Positions 20,615 to 33,854 are shown, numbered from the stretch's first letter. The stretch: DNA of 64,000 nt from Primulina eburnea (GCF_022965805.1 NC_133108.1:19914056-19978055), one strand, 5' to 3'. The notes: generated by a model not told the origin, from the letters alone. Program-made: numbers and translations.

Positions 20615-23600
20615 ATGGCTGACTACTTTGGTGATGAGAGTAGTCAGGGGAGTGTAGGTCGTTGGGGTGACCAGGACGATCGTAGGCGTCATCATGAACA
20701 TCGTCATCGTCGTGATGGCCCTAGGCGTTTTGAGATGCACCGTTTCATTCAGATGGGGCCTAAGCCTTTAGTCGGTGGTGAGACTCCCGATGATGCTGAG
20801 GATTGGTTAGAGCGCATGGAGAGTTGTTTCCGTGCATTCCAGTGCACCGAAGAGCAGCAGATGGAGACCCTTAGTTTTCTTCTCGAGGGCCGTGCGCGTA
20901 AGTGGTGGCGATCGACTTCTGCGCCGATAGTCCAGTCTCAGGGTAGGGTGACTTGGGCCGATTTCCGTGCAGCTTTCTTGCAGCTATATTTTCCTCCAGC
21001 CCTTCGTCAGGCAAAGACGATTGAACTTCTGAATCTTAAGCAGGGTAGTATGTCTGTTGATGAATATCAGCAGAAGTTCTTCGAGTTGTTACCCTTTGCT
21101 CCTCATATTAGTGGCAGTTCTGAGGCCAAGTATGATCATTTTCTTCAGGGTCTTAACCAGGAGATTTTTGATCGAGTCACTGTCTGCGATAATCCTACTT
21201 CTTATGATGGGTTAGTGAACCGGTGTCGCCAGGCAGAGATCAGTCTCCAGCGTGGTAGGTCTATTCTTTCTTCTAGACCTCCGAGTACTTTGAGCCCTCG
21301 ATCTCAGTCTTTCAAGAAATCTGGTTCTTCTTCTTCTGGATCTGGATCACGGTCTAGCGGTGTTTTTCGCTTTGGTAAGAAGAAGGTTTCTTGTGTGCAT
21401 TGTGGGAAGAACCGTCCATCGGAGCAGTGCCGATCAGCCGCGGGAGCTTGTTTTCAGTGCGGACAGATGGGTCATCTTAAGAAGAATTGTCCTCAGTTGC
21501 GAGGTGGAGCAGGATCTGGTTCCGGATCTCAGACGACTGTTCAGCAGAGGATGCAGGGTCAGGAAATGGGTAGTTCAAATCTTCGACCTCGTGCCCAAGG
21601 TCAGGTATTTGCGCTGAACCAGGATCAGGCTGCAGATGAGACAGGGAGAGTCATAGCAGGTACATTTTGTTTATGCGGTATTCCTGCTTTTGTTCTTATT
21701 GATACCGAAGCATCACATTCATTCATTTCTGCACGATTTGTTAAGCGTCATAAGTTACCGTATGTTTCTCTAGACGTCATTCTTTCCGTTTCTACTCCGA
21801 TGGGTCATTCGGTGTTAGCAAAGCGTCTAGTGATGGGTTGTCCCTTAGATTTTGAGGGTAACGAATTGATTGCGAATCTTATGATCCTAGAGATGGAAGA
21901 TTTTGATTGTATTGTGGGTATAGACCTATTGACTACCTACCGAGCTACTGTGGATTGTTACCAGAAGCTTGTTCAGTTTCATACGACTGAGAGCTCTAGT
22001 TGGTTTTTCTATGGTGAGGGAGCGCGACCTCCGATGCCAGTGGTATCTGCTCTGAAAGCCTGTCGTGCTTTAGAGTCGGGCGGGGAAGGCTACCTCATCT
22101 ATGCGATTGATTCGTCCACAGGTAGTGTTGGTATAGATGATATTCCAGTGGTTTGTGAGTTTCCTGATGTTTTTCCAGATGAGATTCCTGGTTTTCCTCC
22201 GATTAGAGAGGTGGAATTTGGCATCGAGTTAATGCCAGGGACTACACCGATTTCTCGTGCCCCCTATCGTCTTGCTCCGTCAGAGATGAGAGAATTGAAG
22301 CAGCAATTGCAGGATCTTCTTGATAAAGGTTATATTCGCCCGCGTGTCTCACCTTGGGGAGCTCCAGTCTTGTTTGTCAAGAAGAAGGATGGATCGATGC
22401 GATTGTGCATTGATTATCGCCAGCTGAATCGTGTGACGATCAAAAACAAGTATCCATTACCTCGTATTGATGACTTGTTCGATCAGCTTCAGGGTACCTC
22501 AGTTTACTCCAAGATTGACTTGCGATCGGGTTATCATCAGTTGAGAGTTAGAGATGATGATATTTCCAAGACTGCATTTCGTACTCGATATGGGCATTAC
22601 GAGTTTCTAGTTATGCCATTCGGATTGACAAATGCGCCAGCAGTGTTCATGGATCTGATGAACCGAGTCTTTCGGGATTTTCTAGATCAGTTTGTTGTGG
22701 TTTTCATCGACGATATCTTGATTTATTCTCACAGTGTGGAAGAGCATATCCATCACTTGAGGATTGTGTTGCAGATTCTTCGCGAGAAACAATTGTATGC
22801 TAAGCTGAGTAAGTGCGAGTTCTGGATTAATCGTGTAGTATTCCTTGGTCATGTAATTTCCAAGGAAGGAGATTCTGTGGATCCTAGCAAGATTGAGGCA
22901 GTGCTGAATTGGTCACGTCCGACGACAGTGGCTGAGATCCGTAGTTTTCTAGGTCTGGCAGGGTATTATCGTCGCTTCATCGTGAATTTCTCTCAAGTAG
23001 CTAGACCATTGACGCAACTTACTCGGAAGGATATTCCATTTGAGTGGTCATCTGAGTGCGAAGATAGTTTCAGAGAGCTTCGTCGACTTCTGACTTCTGC
23101 ACCTGTTTTGGCGTTACCGTCAGGATCTGATGGTTTCAGTGTTTACACCGATGCCTCTTTTCAAGGCTTAGGGTGTGTGTTGATGCAGAATGGTCATGTG
23201 ATCGCTTACGCTTCCAGGCAGTTAAAATCTCACGAGGAGAAGTACCCTATTCATGATCTAGAATTAGCTGCTATTGTGTTTGCGCTAAAGATCTGGCGTC
23301 ATTATTTGTACGGTGTTCAGTTTGAAATCTTTACTGATCATAAGAGTCTGAAGTATCTGTTCACTCAGGCTGAGTTGGACATGAGACAACGTCGTTGGAT
23401 GGATCTACTTAAAGATTATGACTGTGTGATCAAGTACCATCCAGGTTCTGCGAATCTCACAGCCGATGCTCTTAGTCACAAGGTGAGAGACTCTGCACTT
23501 CAGACCAGTGCTATGTCTAGTACTGTCCAGGATTGTTGTTCGTTGGGGTTTAAGTTCAAACATCGGAAAGGTATGGAGAGCATTCGTGTTGCTACCATTT

Positions 23601-23647
23601 TATCTGAGCCAACTTTGTTCACTCGGATTCGAGATGCTCAGATGTCT
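20615..23647 (+). CDS. Chromovirus Gag-protease-RT-RNase H (first part of gag-pol)
   Basis: The start at 20615 (MADYFGDE) is preferred over an in-frame Met at 20564, whose extra 17 residues are hydrophobic and unlike Gag. In order: Gag ([22 protein letters not shown]), zinc knuckle [14 protein letters not shown] at about 21449-21490, protease, RT ([29 protein letters not shown] at about 22702-22728) and RNase H ([24 protein letters not shown]). Two likely inactivating changes: the protease motif reads DTEASHSF at 21701 where DTG or DSG is expected, and ALSHK near 23468 stands where ALSRK is usual. Both fit G-to-A change at a CpG. A solo LTR enters at 23648; the frame resumes at 24987. Confidence 0.9.
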
Positions 23648-24986
23648 TGTAGTATCCCGATGCCTAATTTGAGTTAATTATTGGATTAATTGTATTTCGG
23701 TGGGATCGGAAGGACCGAACCGGGTTCGGATCGTCCGAAGTTGGTTCAGATCGTCCGAAGTGGGTTCGGATCGTCCGTTCTGTTCGGAGTCAGACGAGTC
23801 ATGTCATGTCAGAGTTCGGATCGTCCGATCAGGGTTCGGATCGTCCGAAGACAGGTGGCTGGACACGTGGAAGACATGCAATGTTCGGATCGTCCGAAGT
23901 GGATCGGATCGTCCGAAGTGTACCGGATCGGAGCGTCCGAAGTGGATCGGATCGTCCGATCGTTGTCTATAAATAGAAGCGCGAGGCTTCACTTTTCACT
24001 CGCCAATTCCGAGAGTTCCAGAGCGTTCTAGTCGTTTCTGATGGGTTTCTAGTCTTTTCCCGAGGTTCGGGCACTAGCGGGGAGCTACTGGTTTTGTAGC
24101 GGAGCTGTGCTCTAGTTGGGGGCTAGCGGCATCAGTGGGCTGACTACGGACGCAGGTATAGTTCTGGGTTCCCTTTGAGATTTGGGAGTATCTATTAGTC
24201 TAGTTAAGGCTTTTAGATGTGGTTTAGTGATATGGTATCACTTGGATTGTAGGCTTGATTCTAGGGCTGATTGCTAGGATCTACTGGTTTGAGGTACGAA
24301 AGTACTATCCGAGATAGCAGGATTGAGTATGCTTTACTATGTGTTGCATGTTTATATGTTGCATTATTATCTGTCATAATGATGCATGGTTTATTATGCG
24401 GCATTTGCATAATCATGTTGAGCCTGATTATCTTTGAGATAGCCTGTTGAGAGTGTGCTCAGCCCTCGTTTGTTGTGGATGGTTGGACCCCGTTGGCCGA
24501 CGGTGGTCAGGTCACCGGTATATCCACAGGTTCATTTGGTATGGGAGCCACCTCCTGGTGCGACGGCGCAGAGTGCTACATACCTTGACGTCATTTGTCT
24601 GAGCAGTATTTCGTCATACCCAGATCCTGGTATCCAATACATTTTGCATACATGCATGTCATAGTCTTGTATACTCATGCTTTCGGTACTGAGCGTTTTA
24701 TGCTCACGTCCTCGGTTTATCTCTGTTTTGGACACCCTATTCGATGGGGCAGGTCTCAGGTTAGACGGTCCAGGAGGGAGTGGACAGGGAGCTGGCAGAG
24801 GTTGACCTGTAGTTGTTGGTATTTGTTCTTGGTATTTAGTTCGATCTGGTTGTTTAAGTATTTTGTACTTACAGATTCGATTGGGTTGTATTATTGTTTT
24901 TCCGCTGTTTACCTGATTCAGTTTTAAATGTTAATTTTGCATGCTTAAGTTCTGATTAGTAGGTGATTCTGGAACGGGTCACTACA
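23648..24986 (+). mobile_element. Solo LTR of a related chromovirus, nested in pol
   Basis: A single 1339-bp LTR from TGTAGTATCC to CACTACA, with TGTCT duplicated on both sides (23643-23647, 24987-24991). It is clearly of the same family as the 1320-bp LTRs around it but diverged: nine dyads instead of eight and an extra segment near 24156-24250. It lies between RNase H and integrase of the host element. A full element must have inserted and then lost its interior by recombination between its own LTRs. Confidence 0.92.
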
Positions 24987-26377
24987 TGTCTGATCTCAAG
25001 ACTCAGAGATTAGCTCGGTTTGTTGGTGGAGATAGTAATTTCCATTATCAGTCTAATGGTCTTCTGTGTTTGTCTAATCGGGTTGTAGTACCAGAGGATG
25101 ATACTTTGAGAGAAGAGGTCTTGTCTCAGGCTCATCGAAGCAAGTTGAGTGTTCATCCGGGAAGTAACAAGATGTATAAAGATTTGAGGACACGATTTTG
25201 GTGGAAAGGGATGAAGCGCAGCATTTATCAGTTTGTCTCCAAGTGTCTAGTTTGTCAGCAGGTTAAGGCAGAGCACCGTCGACCGGGAGGATTATTGTTG
25301 AACTTACCTATTCCTGAATGGAAGTGGGAGCATATCGCGATGGACTTCATTACTCACTTGCCATTGTCTTCGAGGAACAGTGATGCTATTTGGGTAGTGG
25401 TGGATCGACTCACCAAGTCTGCTCATTTTCTGCCATATAACCGTGATTTCACTTTCGATCGTATGGCTCGATTGTATATTCAAGAGATTTTACTTTTGAA
25501 TGGAGTGCCAGTCAGTATTGTTAGTGACAGAGATCCTCGTTTTACCTCACGATTTTGGGGTAGTTTCCAGTCAGCATTGGGTACTTCACTAAGTTTGAGT
25601 ACGGCTTATCATCCAGAGACCGACGGTCAGTCAGAGAGGACTATCCGTACACTTGAGGATATGTTGCGAGCTTGTGTTATGGATTTCGGAATCGCTTGGC
25701 AGGATCATTTGCCTTTGATTGAGTTCGCGTACAACAACAGCTATCATCGTAGTATTGGTATGGCACCATTTGAGGCGTTGTATGGGCGACGTTGTCGTAC
25801 TCCATTATTCTGGGACGAAGTTGGGGAACGACATGTTGAGGGACCGGAGTTAGTCCAGCAGGCTATTGATAAGGTTGCAGTAATCAAGAAACGGATTAAG
25901 ATTGCTCAGGATCGACAGGCTAGTTATGCGAACACCAAGCGTCGACCTCTTCATTTTCAGCCAGGTGAGAAAGTGTTTCTCCGAGTTTCGCCTTTTCGCA
26001 GGATTTTGAGATTTGGTCTCAAGGGTAAGCTGTCTCCGAGATTTATTGGTCCATTTGAAATATTGGAAAGCGTGGGAGATTTGGCTTACAGACTTGCATT
26101 GCCGCCATACCTATCAAGTATTCATGATGTGTTCCACGTATCTTTGTTGAGACGATACGTAGCAGATGAGTCTCACATCTTGCATCCCTCTGAAGTTAAA
26201 CTTGATTCGGATTTGTCTTACGTGGAACGACCAGTTCGGATTCTAGATCGCAAAGACAAGGTGTTGCGGAATAAGATCATTCCTCTTGTCTTAGTGCAGT
26301 GGCAGCGCCGAGGTACTGAAGAAGCCACTTGGGAACTAGAGAGTCGTATGCGGTCAGAGCATCCAGAGTTGTTCTAG
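24987..26377 (+). CDS. Chromovirus integrase with chromodomain-like C-terminus (second part of gag-pol)
   Basis: About 463 codons, continuing the frame of 20615-23647 once the solo LTR and one target duplication are ignored. In order: HHCC zinc-binding region (AHRSKLSVHPG, then CLVCQQVKAEH); catalytic core with the first Asp in HIAMDFITHLP, the second in IVSDRDPRFTSRFW and Glu in DGQSERTIRTLEDML; a GPF/Y-type module (PRFIGPFEILESVGDLAYRL); and a C-terminal chromodomain-like segment (VLVQWQRRGTEEATWELES). All three catalytic residues are present. The integrase inserts element DNA into the genome; in chromoviruses the C-terminal module directs it to particular chromatin. It ends 140 bp before the 3' LTR. 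Confidence 0.9.
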
Positions 26378-26504
26378 TTGTAGTATTTTCAGTTATGATT
26401 GTAATTGCAGTTGTACTTTCGGTTGTAATTCATTCTTAAGTTGAATGTATTGTTATTCAGAATTATCATTCTTCAGACACGATTTCGCGGACGAAATCCT
26501 TTTT

Positions 26505-26516
26505 AGGGGGGAAGAA
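26505..26516 (+). other. Polypurine tract
   Basis: AGGGGGGAAGAA immediately before the 3' LTR, the expected plus-strand primer. Confidence 0.85.
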
Positions 26517-27836
26517 TGTAGTATCCCGATGCCTAATTTGAGTTAATTATTGGATTAATTATATTTCGGTGGGATCGGAAGGACCGAACAGGGTTCGGAT
26601 CGTCCGATCAGGGTTCGGAGCGTCCGAACAGGATTCGGATCGTCCGAGCCAGGTGGCTGGACCCGTGGAAGGCATGCAGGATTCGGATCGTCCGATCAGG
26701 GTTCGGATCGTCCGAGCCAGGTGGCTGGACACGTAGAAGACATGCAGGGTTCGGATCGTCCGAAGTGTACCGGATCGGATCTTCCGAAGTGGATCGGATC
26801 GTCCGAACGTTGGCTATAAATAGAGGCGCGAGGCTTCACTTCTTACTCGCCAATTCCGAGCGTTCCAGAGCGTTTTAGTCGTTTCTGATGGGTTTCTAGT
26901 CTTTTCCCGAGGTTCAGGCACTAGCAGGGAGCTACTGGTTTTGTAGCGGAGCTGTGCTCTAGTTGGGAGCTAGCGGCATCAGTGGGCTGACTACGGACGC
27001 AGGCGTGAGTCTAGGGCTGATTGTTAGGATCTGCTGGTTTGAGGTACGAAAGTACTATCCGAGATATCCTGGTCGAGTATACATTCTTATATGTGTTGCA
27101 TGATTATTTGGTGCATTGATATATGTCATATGATGCATGCTATTATATCACGTTTATTGCTGCATGTTACATTTCATCTTGAGCCGTATCTCTTTCGAGA
27201 TAGCCTTTATTGTTGAGCTGTATCTCTTTCGAGATAAGCTATATCTTGTGGGGCCGCTCAGCCCTGTCTTATGGACGCATGGACACCGAGAGTACACAGT
27301 GGCCGACGGGTCCGGAGGGCTTTGGTGATCCGGGACATTTTAGGTCCACGTCTGATCTTGTAGTGGATGCAGTGACCCAGAGGAGTAACGCGCGGCACTA
27401 TCCACTTGGCGCCTCTAGACTGAGCATATTGAGATCTTTTGTGACTCCTGTTTCTTGACTACCCTGGTATCATATCATAGCATGTGCATTTCATATAGGC
27501 TTGTATACTCATGCTTTTGTGCTGGGCGTTCTTATCGCTCACGTCCTCGGTTTTGTTTATCTTGGACCCCCTATTCCCTCGGGGCAGGTCTCAGGTTGGA
27601 TGGCTCAGGAGGTGGAGGAGGAGGACATTGAGTAGCCGGTTGAGTTATTTCTTCAGTACCATTTGATTCGATATGGTTGTACCGCATATTTTATTTCTGA
27701 GTTGTTCTGGATATCATTTGGGTTGTATAACTATCGTTGGTTGACCATTTTCCGCTTTTATCTCTGATTGTTTTTAGTTAAGTTAATTGCATGCTTAGTT
27801 CTTGATTAGTAGGTGATTCTGGAACGGGTCACTACA
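26517..27836 (+). repeat. 3' LTR of the chromovirus
   Basis: Same length as the 5' LTR (1320 bp), with about six base differences. Ends CACTACA, followed by the GATAT duplication and the rest of the viral movement-protein gene. Confidence 0.93.
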
Positions 27837-28436
27837 GATATTAATATATTAGATTCTTTAACATTAAATGTTAAAACTCATGGTTATAATTATACTCCTG
27901 GAACAGAAGTTATATGTATCTGTTATCGTATCTATTATAAACCATTATTTACACTGAATCCTATGTGTAAAAGAATAGATAAAAAATTAAATGAAACTAT
28001 TCTCATAGAAACTAATTTTAATAGATCTAATATTACAACTCGTAGATCTATAAAATGGGAAGAAATTGAATTTCCAGAAAACTGGATAATTGAACAAGCT
28101 GTTCCTAAAAATCCTATAATAAATAGAGATTTACAACAAGTTATTCAAAATAATGAAGGATCTGTTCAAATACAGTTTAATAATGAACAAAGAAGATTAT
28201 TACCATCTTCTATTTTTGCTAGATCAATATCTAGTCATTCTTTTATTTCACCTCTAGATTATATGGTAGACATATCACAAACTTCTAGAGCATCTACTTC
28301 TCAAGTTAGAGAAGAATTAGAATCTACTAATACAATAGATGATTTAATTATAAATCAAAACAATATTGTTCATAAAAGTAACTTTCAAAAAGTTAGAGAA
28401 ACTGATACAGTTTCAGAAATGAATTTTAGTATTTAA
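27837..28436 (+). pseudogene. EPRV movement protein, part 2
   Basis: C-terminal 200 codons of the movement-protein copy begun at 18861, open to the stop at 28434-28436, which overlaps the polyprotein ATG as TAATG. Contains the region after the 30K core (NPMCKRIDKKLNETILIE) and a Ser/Thr/Asn-rich tail. No lesion in this part; the gene is disabled by the missing start and the Gypsy insertion. Confidence 0.82.
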
Positions 28437-30800
28437 TGGATAGTAAATTAAAAATTGATTTTACTAAAGGATCTTCTGCTAGAGCAAAGATTAATGCAGA
28501 ATTTTATTTACTCAAATGGGAATCTTTCAGAGATTGGTACTTTAAAAGTTTCTCTGAAGAAGAGTTTGAATATATTGTTTCAACATTTTATAAATATTGT
28601 GAAAACCAGAATAAATTAATTCATTTTGTTCCTTGGTTTTTCAAAACATTTATTATAGATTATATTTCTATTCTTGATAGAAATTATAAACTTTCTTCAG
28701 GACAGATTCAAAAATCTGTTTATCCTCCTCAACAATCTTTTATTATAGAAAAGGATAATAAAATTTTAAATTTTACCGCCTTTTCAAAATTATTTGAAAA
28801 TGATATGTTACAAATTACTGTTAAACATATAAATCAGATAATTGAAAAACAGAATTATACAAATTTATATCTTACGATTATAGGAGAAGAAATAAATTCT
28901 TAAGGATCGCATTGATAAAATTATTTTAGCTTTTAATAAAATCAAACCAGATGTTCAAATAGAAGAACCAGAAAATAATATTGTTTCTGTTGCTACTTTA
29001 TCGATACAATCCCCTCCTGATATTAAGGATTTTAAATTTAAATCTTCTATTTCTGATATAGAAAAATTATTAGAAGAAAAATTTAGAAATCTTAATTTGA
29101 ATACTCTTAATAAAGAGTTTGAAGAATTAGATAAGATTAATAATCATTCTGAGGAAGAAATAAATAAAATTAAATGGGCTGATAGACCTACTACATCCAA
29201 ATATTATTATAATAAACCTACTCCCATGGATGTCCTTATTGAAGAAAATGAATATATTTTCGCTAATAGTTATAATGGGAAAAATATTTATGAATGGAAT
29301 ATTGATGGTTATAGTGATAGGCAAATTTATAATACTGCTCACAGAATGCTTATGTATAGTACTCTGTGTAAATCATCAGGTAATACTGATAAAAATATTG
29401 CTAAAATGATAACATCAGGATTCACTGGCCAACTTAAAGGTTGGTGGGATAATTATTTACATTATTCTCAAAAAGATGAAATCTTTAATTCCATAAAAAT
29501 AGAAAATAATATTCAATCAGAAAATGTAGTATATACATTAATATTGACTATGATTGAAAATTTTACTGGAAAATTCACTGATAATAGTGAACAAAATAGA
29601 ACTTTATTAAGTAATCTAAAATGTAAAACACTTACTGATTTTAGATGGTATAAAGATACTTTCTTATCTCGTATTTATGAGATTCCAGACTGTAATAATA
29701 GTCTCTGGAAAGCTAAATTCATAGATGACTTACCTTTCTTATTTGCTGAAAGGGTTAGAAAAGTATTAAGAAAAGATGACATAAATATTTCTTATGATAA
29801 TTACACTTATGGTAATTTAATAAATACTTGTATTCAAGAGGGTTTAGCTCTCTGTAATGAATTAAAATTAAATAATCAAATTAAAAGACAGAATTTACTA
29901 GAGAAAAAACAAATAGATAAATTTTGTGATCAATTTGGTATGGACTTACCTAATAAAGGTAAGAAGAAAATTAAAGATAATAATGAAAAAATATATAAGA
30001 AAAGACATTTGTCTGATAGACAAAGAGATAGAAAAAAGAAAAGAAAAGATATATGTGAATCAGGGAAAACTGATAGGAAAAAAGAAAAATACAAAAATAA
30101 ATTAATAATTTGCAGAAAATGTAAAAAGCCAGAACATTATGCTAATCAATGTTGGGCTAAAAACAAAATTAATAATTTAGATATAGATGATAATCTAAAA
30201 GAAACATTATTTAAAATAATAATGGATTCAAATAATAATTCTGACAGTGAAACTCAAAATTATTCAGAATCCTATAATTCAGAAGAAATTGTTGATAATG
30301 AATCTGATATTTCAGATTTAGAAGAATGCAATAATTGTATAATAGGAAAATCTTGTATTAATCCTATAGAGGATAATAATAAAAATGATGAGTTTTATAA
30401 ACTTATGTCTCAATTTCAAGATTTAAATATTAATGTTTTAACTAACAATAATATTTTAGAATTCCTTAAAATGATTAAGGATCCAATATTAAAATCTACA
30501 ATTATTGAACAAATGGAGAATACTGCTTCAACAAGTAGTAATGATAATAACATTCTTGTTAAACAAGAACAAGCTTATTCTATGAAAGAAGTAAAAAATC
30601 TTTTACAGAAAAAATATAGTAAACAAAATCCAGTTACTATACAGGATTTAGTTAAAGAGATTGATAATCTAAAAGAACAAGTAAAATTTTTACATAATAA
30701 CAATAATAATTTAAATTATCGTATTTCAGTCATTGAAAATAATAATAATTCAATTTCTGAAAGTTTTGAAAATATTCAAGATATTTCCTTTCCTGATAAT
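28436..30800 (+). pseudogene. EPRV polyprotein, 5' part (capsid and zinc knuckle)
   Basis: Starts MDSKLKIDF at 28436. A 2-nt deletion just before 28901 causes TAA at 28901-28903. The other frame is then open to 30800 through the capsid core, Lys-rich stretch, knuckle (CRKCKKPEHYANQC, with Glu for the Gly of other copies) and acidic and coiled-coil-like linkers. At 30800, before the protease, the minus-strand Gypsy element is inserted with target duplication ATAAT. The gene resumes at 41783. Caulimovirid capsid proteins have a basic region and such a knuckle for RNA packaging. Confidence 0.83.
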
Positions 30801-33800
30801 TGTAAAGGCCCGAAAATACTTGCTTTGAAAATTTGCGGAAAATTAAAATTTTTCTTTTTATAAGAACTTAAATGGTCTCATTCATAAAATCAACTGATAA
30901 ATCCAGTTCAAAGTTTAAAATATCGCAGCGGAAGGAAATAAAGTTTGCCATAAATCACAATTTAAAAATATCCAACGACTGATAAAATGTTTGCGGAATA
31001 AAATAACAACTGCTGCACTGAGGTCCTCGGGTGCCACTACTGCCGACCCAAGCTGGCTCACTGGTCCCCGCCCTCAGCCCTGACCTCATCAGTACCTACA
31101 ACAATCAAGTCTAGTGAGCCTAAAGACTCAGCATGCATATAACGCAGGTAACGAGTAAAATCTGAAGTAAAATATGCATGGGATAAAATATCATGTCATG
31201 GGGCATGCTGAAAATCATCTGTAGTGAGCAATTATAATACGTGCATAACTGAACTGAAAATCACAGTAAAATATTTGCTCCTTGGAGCCCTGTACTGAAA
31301 TAACTGGTAAAATTTTCTGTTGAGATTATGGTCTACGCCTGTGGCCCCTGCACTAAGCTGAACTGATCGGTAACTGGCTACCGGGGAGTCTGAAACTGAA
31401 TTGAGCTGGCCGGTCACTGGCGACCGGGTGGTACCAAATTGAACTGATCGGTCACTGGCGACCATATAAAATAATACTCCCACATAGTGAACGAACCACC
31501 AGCCATATCGCATAAATCTCGAAAATAATCATTTTCTATTTAATGCACGTAAAATAATTAACTGGCATAATGAAAATTCCTGTATATTTTACCAACTGGA
31601 TTGGATTGGATCGCCCCCAGGCTCGCTGCAACCTAAATATGCCATGAAAATATGCAATATATTTTTCTTGACCAAACTATGCAATAAAGTTTGAAAATGC
31701 GACAATTACGTCTACCGACTTCGTATTTAATCATGACTCCGAACCAGCCCGAACCAACACTGAACCGACGTATAGTCATGATTAAAATACGCTTAAAATT
31801 ATGAACTAATGCTCCTAAAATGATGAGGGTCGAAATCTAGGTGAAATGGAGGTCAAAACATGAAACGCTCTTTCGAGAGTCAATTTGGCACATCGCACCG
31901 TAAATTCTCGTACGACCTCAAAAATGATCCGAATCGGTCGAAAACATGACCTTCCTAACTCAATGGGGCACTGTCAAGTCCAAGGCCATAGGCTAAAAGC
32001 CGACCGAGAACTCGAACGAGCCTTCGCACCGACGCAGCAACTTGCTGTCAAATTCCAGCAGCTGTGCATGCGCTTTTCTTGCGTCGTTTTCGAGTCCGCT
32101 GGCCATTGGGGGCGTGAACCACCGACCAGAGACTCTTACCAACATCCCAAGGAATGATTTGAACCATGGCTAAGGGCACAAGACCAGCCACAACTCGCAT
32201 CATACCAGAAACGAACCGAAGGTCATACACGAGAACGCAATTCTGCGCGTGGGGTGTTGCGATGCTTCTTGCTATCATGGACCATTCCAGTGGCCATTTA
32301 ATTGGCCATGGCACGATCTAGACATCCAGTGGTAGGGTGTGAACCGTGGCTAAGGGCCATAGGCCAACTAAGATCCACACCATCCCACAAAACTTGAAAC
32401 ATAAGTGCTGTAAAATGGAAGGGGTGAAGGGGGTGCAGGGACTGTTCTTGTGTATCTTGTAAAAACCGATTCACCACGGACCAAGCCACCAAAAGGACGA
32501 CTTAGTCATGTCTTAGACATGCTAGGGGAGTGATCTAACCATGGCTATAGGCCCTTAGGGCAGCCAAGATCAGATTCTTCCCCCATGACAGCAAAAACTG
32601 AATTTTTTTTGAAACACACTCGGCCAGAAAGATGAAGCTGCTGTCATTTACGAATTCTAACATGGATGGGGCTGGTTTTAATGGACCATCAAGGTCTTGA
32701 CACACCCTAGTATGTGTCTAGATGTAGCCTGGTGAGCCTGGAGTCGAGCCATCCACCTGAAACATCACAACAAGAGCAAACCCGTGAAGCATGCAATGAA
32801 AGGCCGAAAAACAAACTGCATGTTACATTTTCTGAAAAAACTTGATGTAATTGGTTTTTTCATATAAAGATGATCATGTGCTGTTAAAAATAATGATAAT
32901 ATGACTTGATTGAGGTTTAGAAAAAAGTATATACATGCCTGGATTTTTCGTTTGAAAGAAACGAACAAAACGACGACGCGACGCGGAGGAGTGGAGCGCT
33001 CTTGCTAGCTTGTTCTTTCCTCAATTATTCTCTCTTGTTTTCCCCTTAGCCCTCACGATTTTTCTCTCTTGTTTGGGTTCTGGAAATCTCGAAAAATGGA
33101 GGGGGAAATGGTTGAGGAGAAGAGGGAAGGTCCACAAATAAAGTGGGATAAAAATGGCTAGATCAAACCTTCTATCTCTTAGTTTGTTTGATGATTGATA
33201 TCCAAAGATTTTCTTGGGGATACTAGAGGTGTATAGGGACGGTTTTTAAGTCTAGGTGCAAGGGAGAATTGATTTAAATTAAATCTTGGTGGTGATTTAA
33301 AAGTTGGGGAGGATAAACCTATCTAGGAAAGTTAAGAGGATAAATAAAGAATGAGTTGAAATAAAAAAAACACAATTAAATTTCTAAAAGAGAGGGCATG
33401 GCCGATTTTTATTAATAAAAATGAGGGGAACATTTCTTAGATATTGTATTTTAAATCTCTAGTGTTTTATCTACTAAATAAATATTTAAAGAATTAATTA
33501 ATGAACCCAATTTACTACTTATCTCAACTTAATTTAAATAATTCCTAAAACTTCATTTTAACTTAAATTAATTTACTATCTAGCTAAATAAAGTCCTGGA
33601 TATATTTTCTGAAATCTTAAATTTATTTCTAAACTCCAACTCCGGTCCGGCCTCGCTGAAATAACTGAAATGCTAAAAAATCAAACTACTGAACTGAAAT
33701 AATAAAATAATTAACTTCAAAGAAATGCATTAAAATAAACCTGCAATGAAGTCAATTAAAATTTTAAAATAATAGAATTATGCATGGCTTGTACGTAGTC

Positions 33801-33818
33801 TAAATTCCGGGTTCTACA
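30801..33818 (-). repeat. 3' LTR of the minus-strand Gypsy element
   Basis: 3018 bp, paired with 38765-41777. Contains three short hairpin units at 31368-31464. ORFs inside (31232-31513, 31885-32157, 32048-32314) recur in the other LTR but have no protein-like composition; I do not call them genes. Confidence 0.9.
31368..31464. repeat. Triplet of hairpin units in the LTR
   Basis: CGGTAACTGGCTACCG (31368-31383), CGGTCACTGGCGACCG (31411-31426) and CGGTCACTGGCGACCA (31449-31464), 43 and 38 bp apart. Stems CGGTA/TACCG and CGGTC/GACCG differ by a paired change. The triplet is repeated in the other LTR near 39332-39428. Confidence 0.8.
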
Positions 33819-33854
33819 ATCCTTCCCCCCTTAAAATAAATTTCGTCCTCGAAA

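Larger units (their letters stand above)
19197..27836 (+). mobile_element. Ty3/Gypsy chromovirus (Tekay/Del-like), young insertion
   Basis: Two 1320-bp LTRs flank an initiator Met-tRNA primer site, a gag-pol ORF and a polypurine tract. The target duplication is GATAT. The two LTRs differ at only about six positions (roughly 0.5%). The element inserted into the viral movement-protein gene. Its own pol is split by a related solo LTR (23648-24986); without this and one copy of its target duplication the frame would be continuous, so it was coding-competent in frame terms until recently. The chromodomain-like C-terminus of the integrase fits a chromovirus. Confidence 0.92.

Noticed and set aside
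31885..32314. Conserved ORFs in both 3-kb LTRs (31885-32157, 32048-32314, and 39849-40278)
   Set aside because: They recur because the LTRs are copies; overlapping frames on both strands and odd composition speak against coding.
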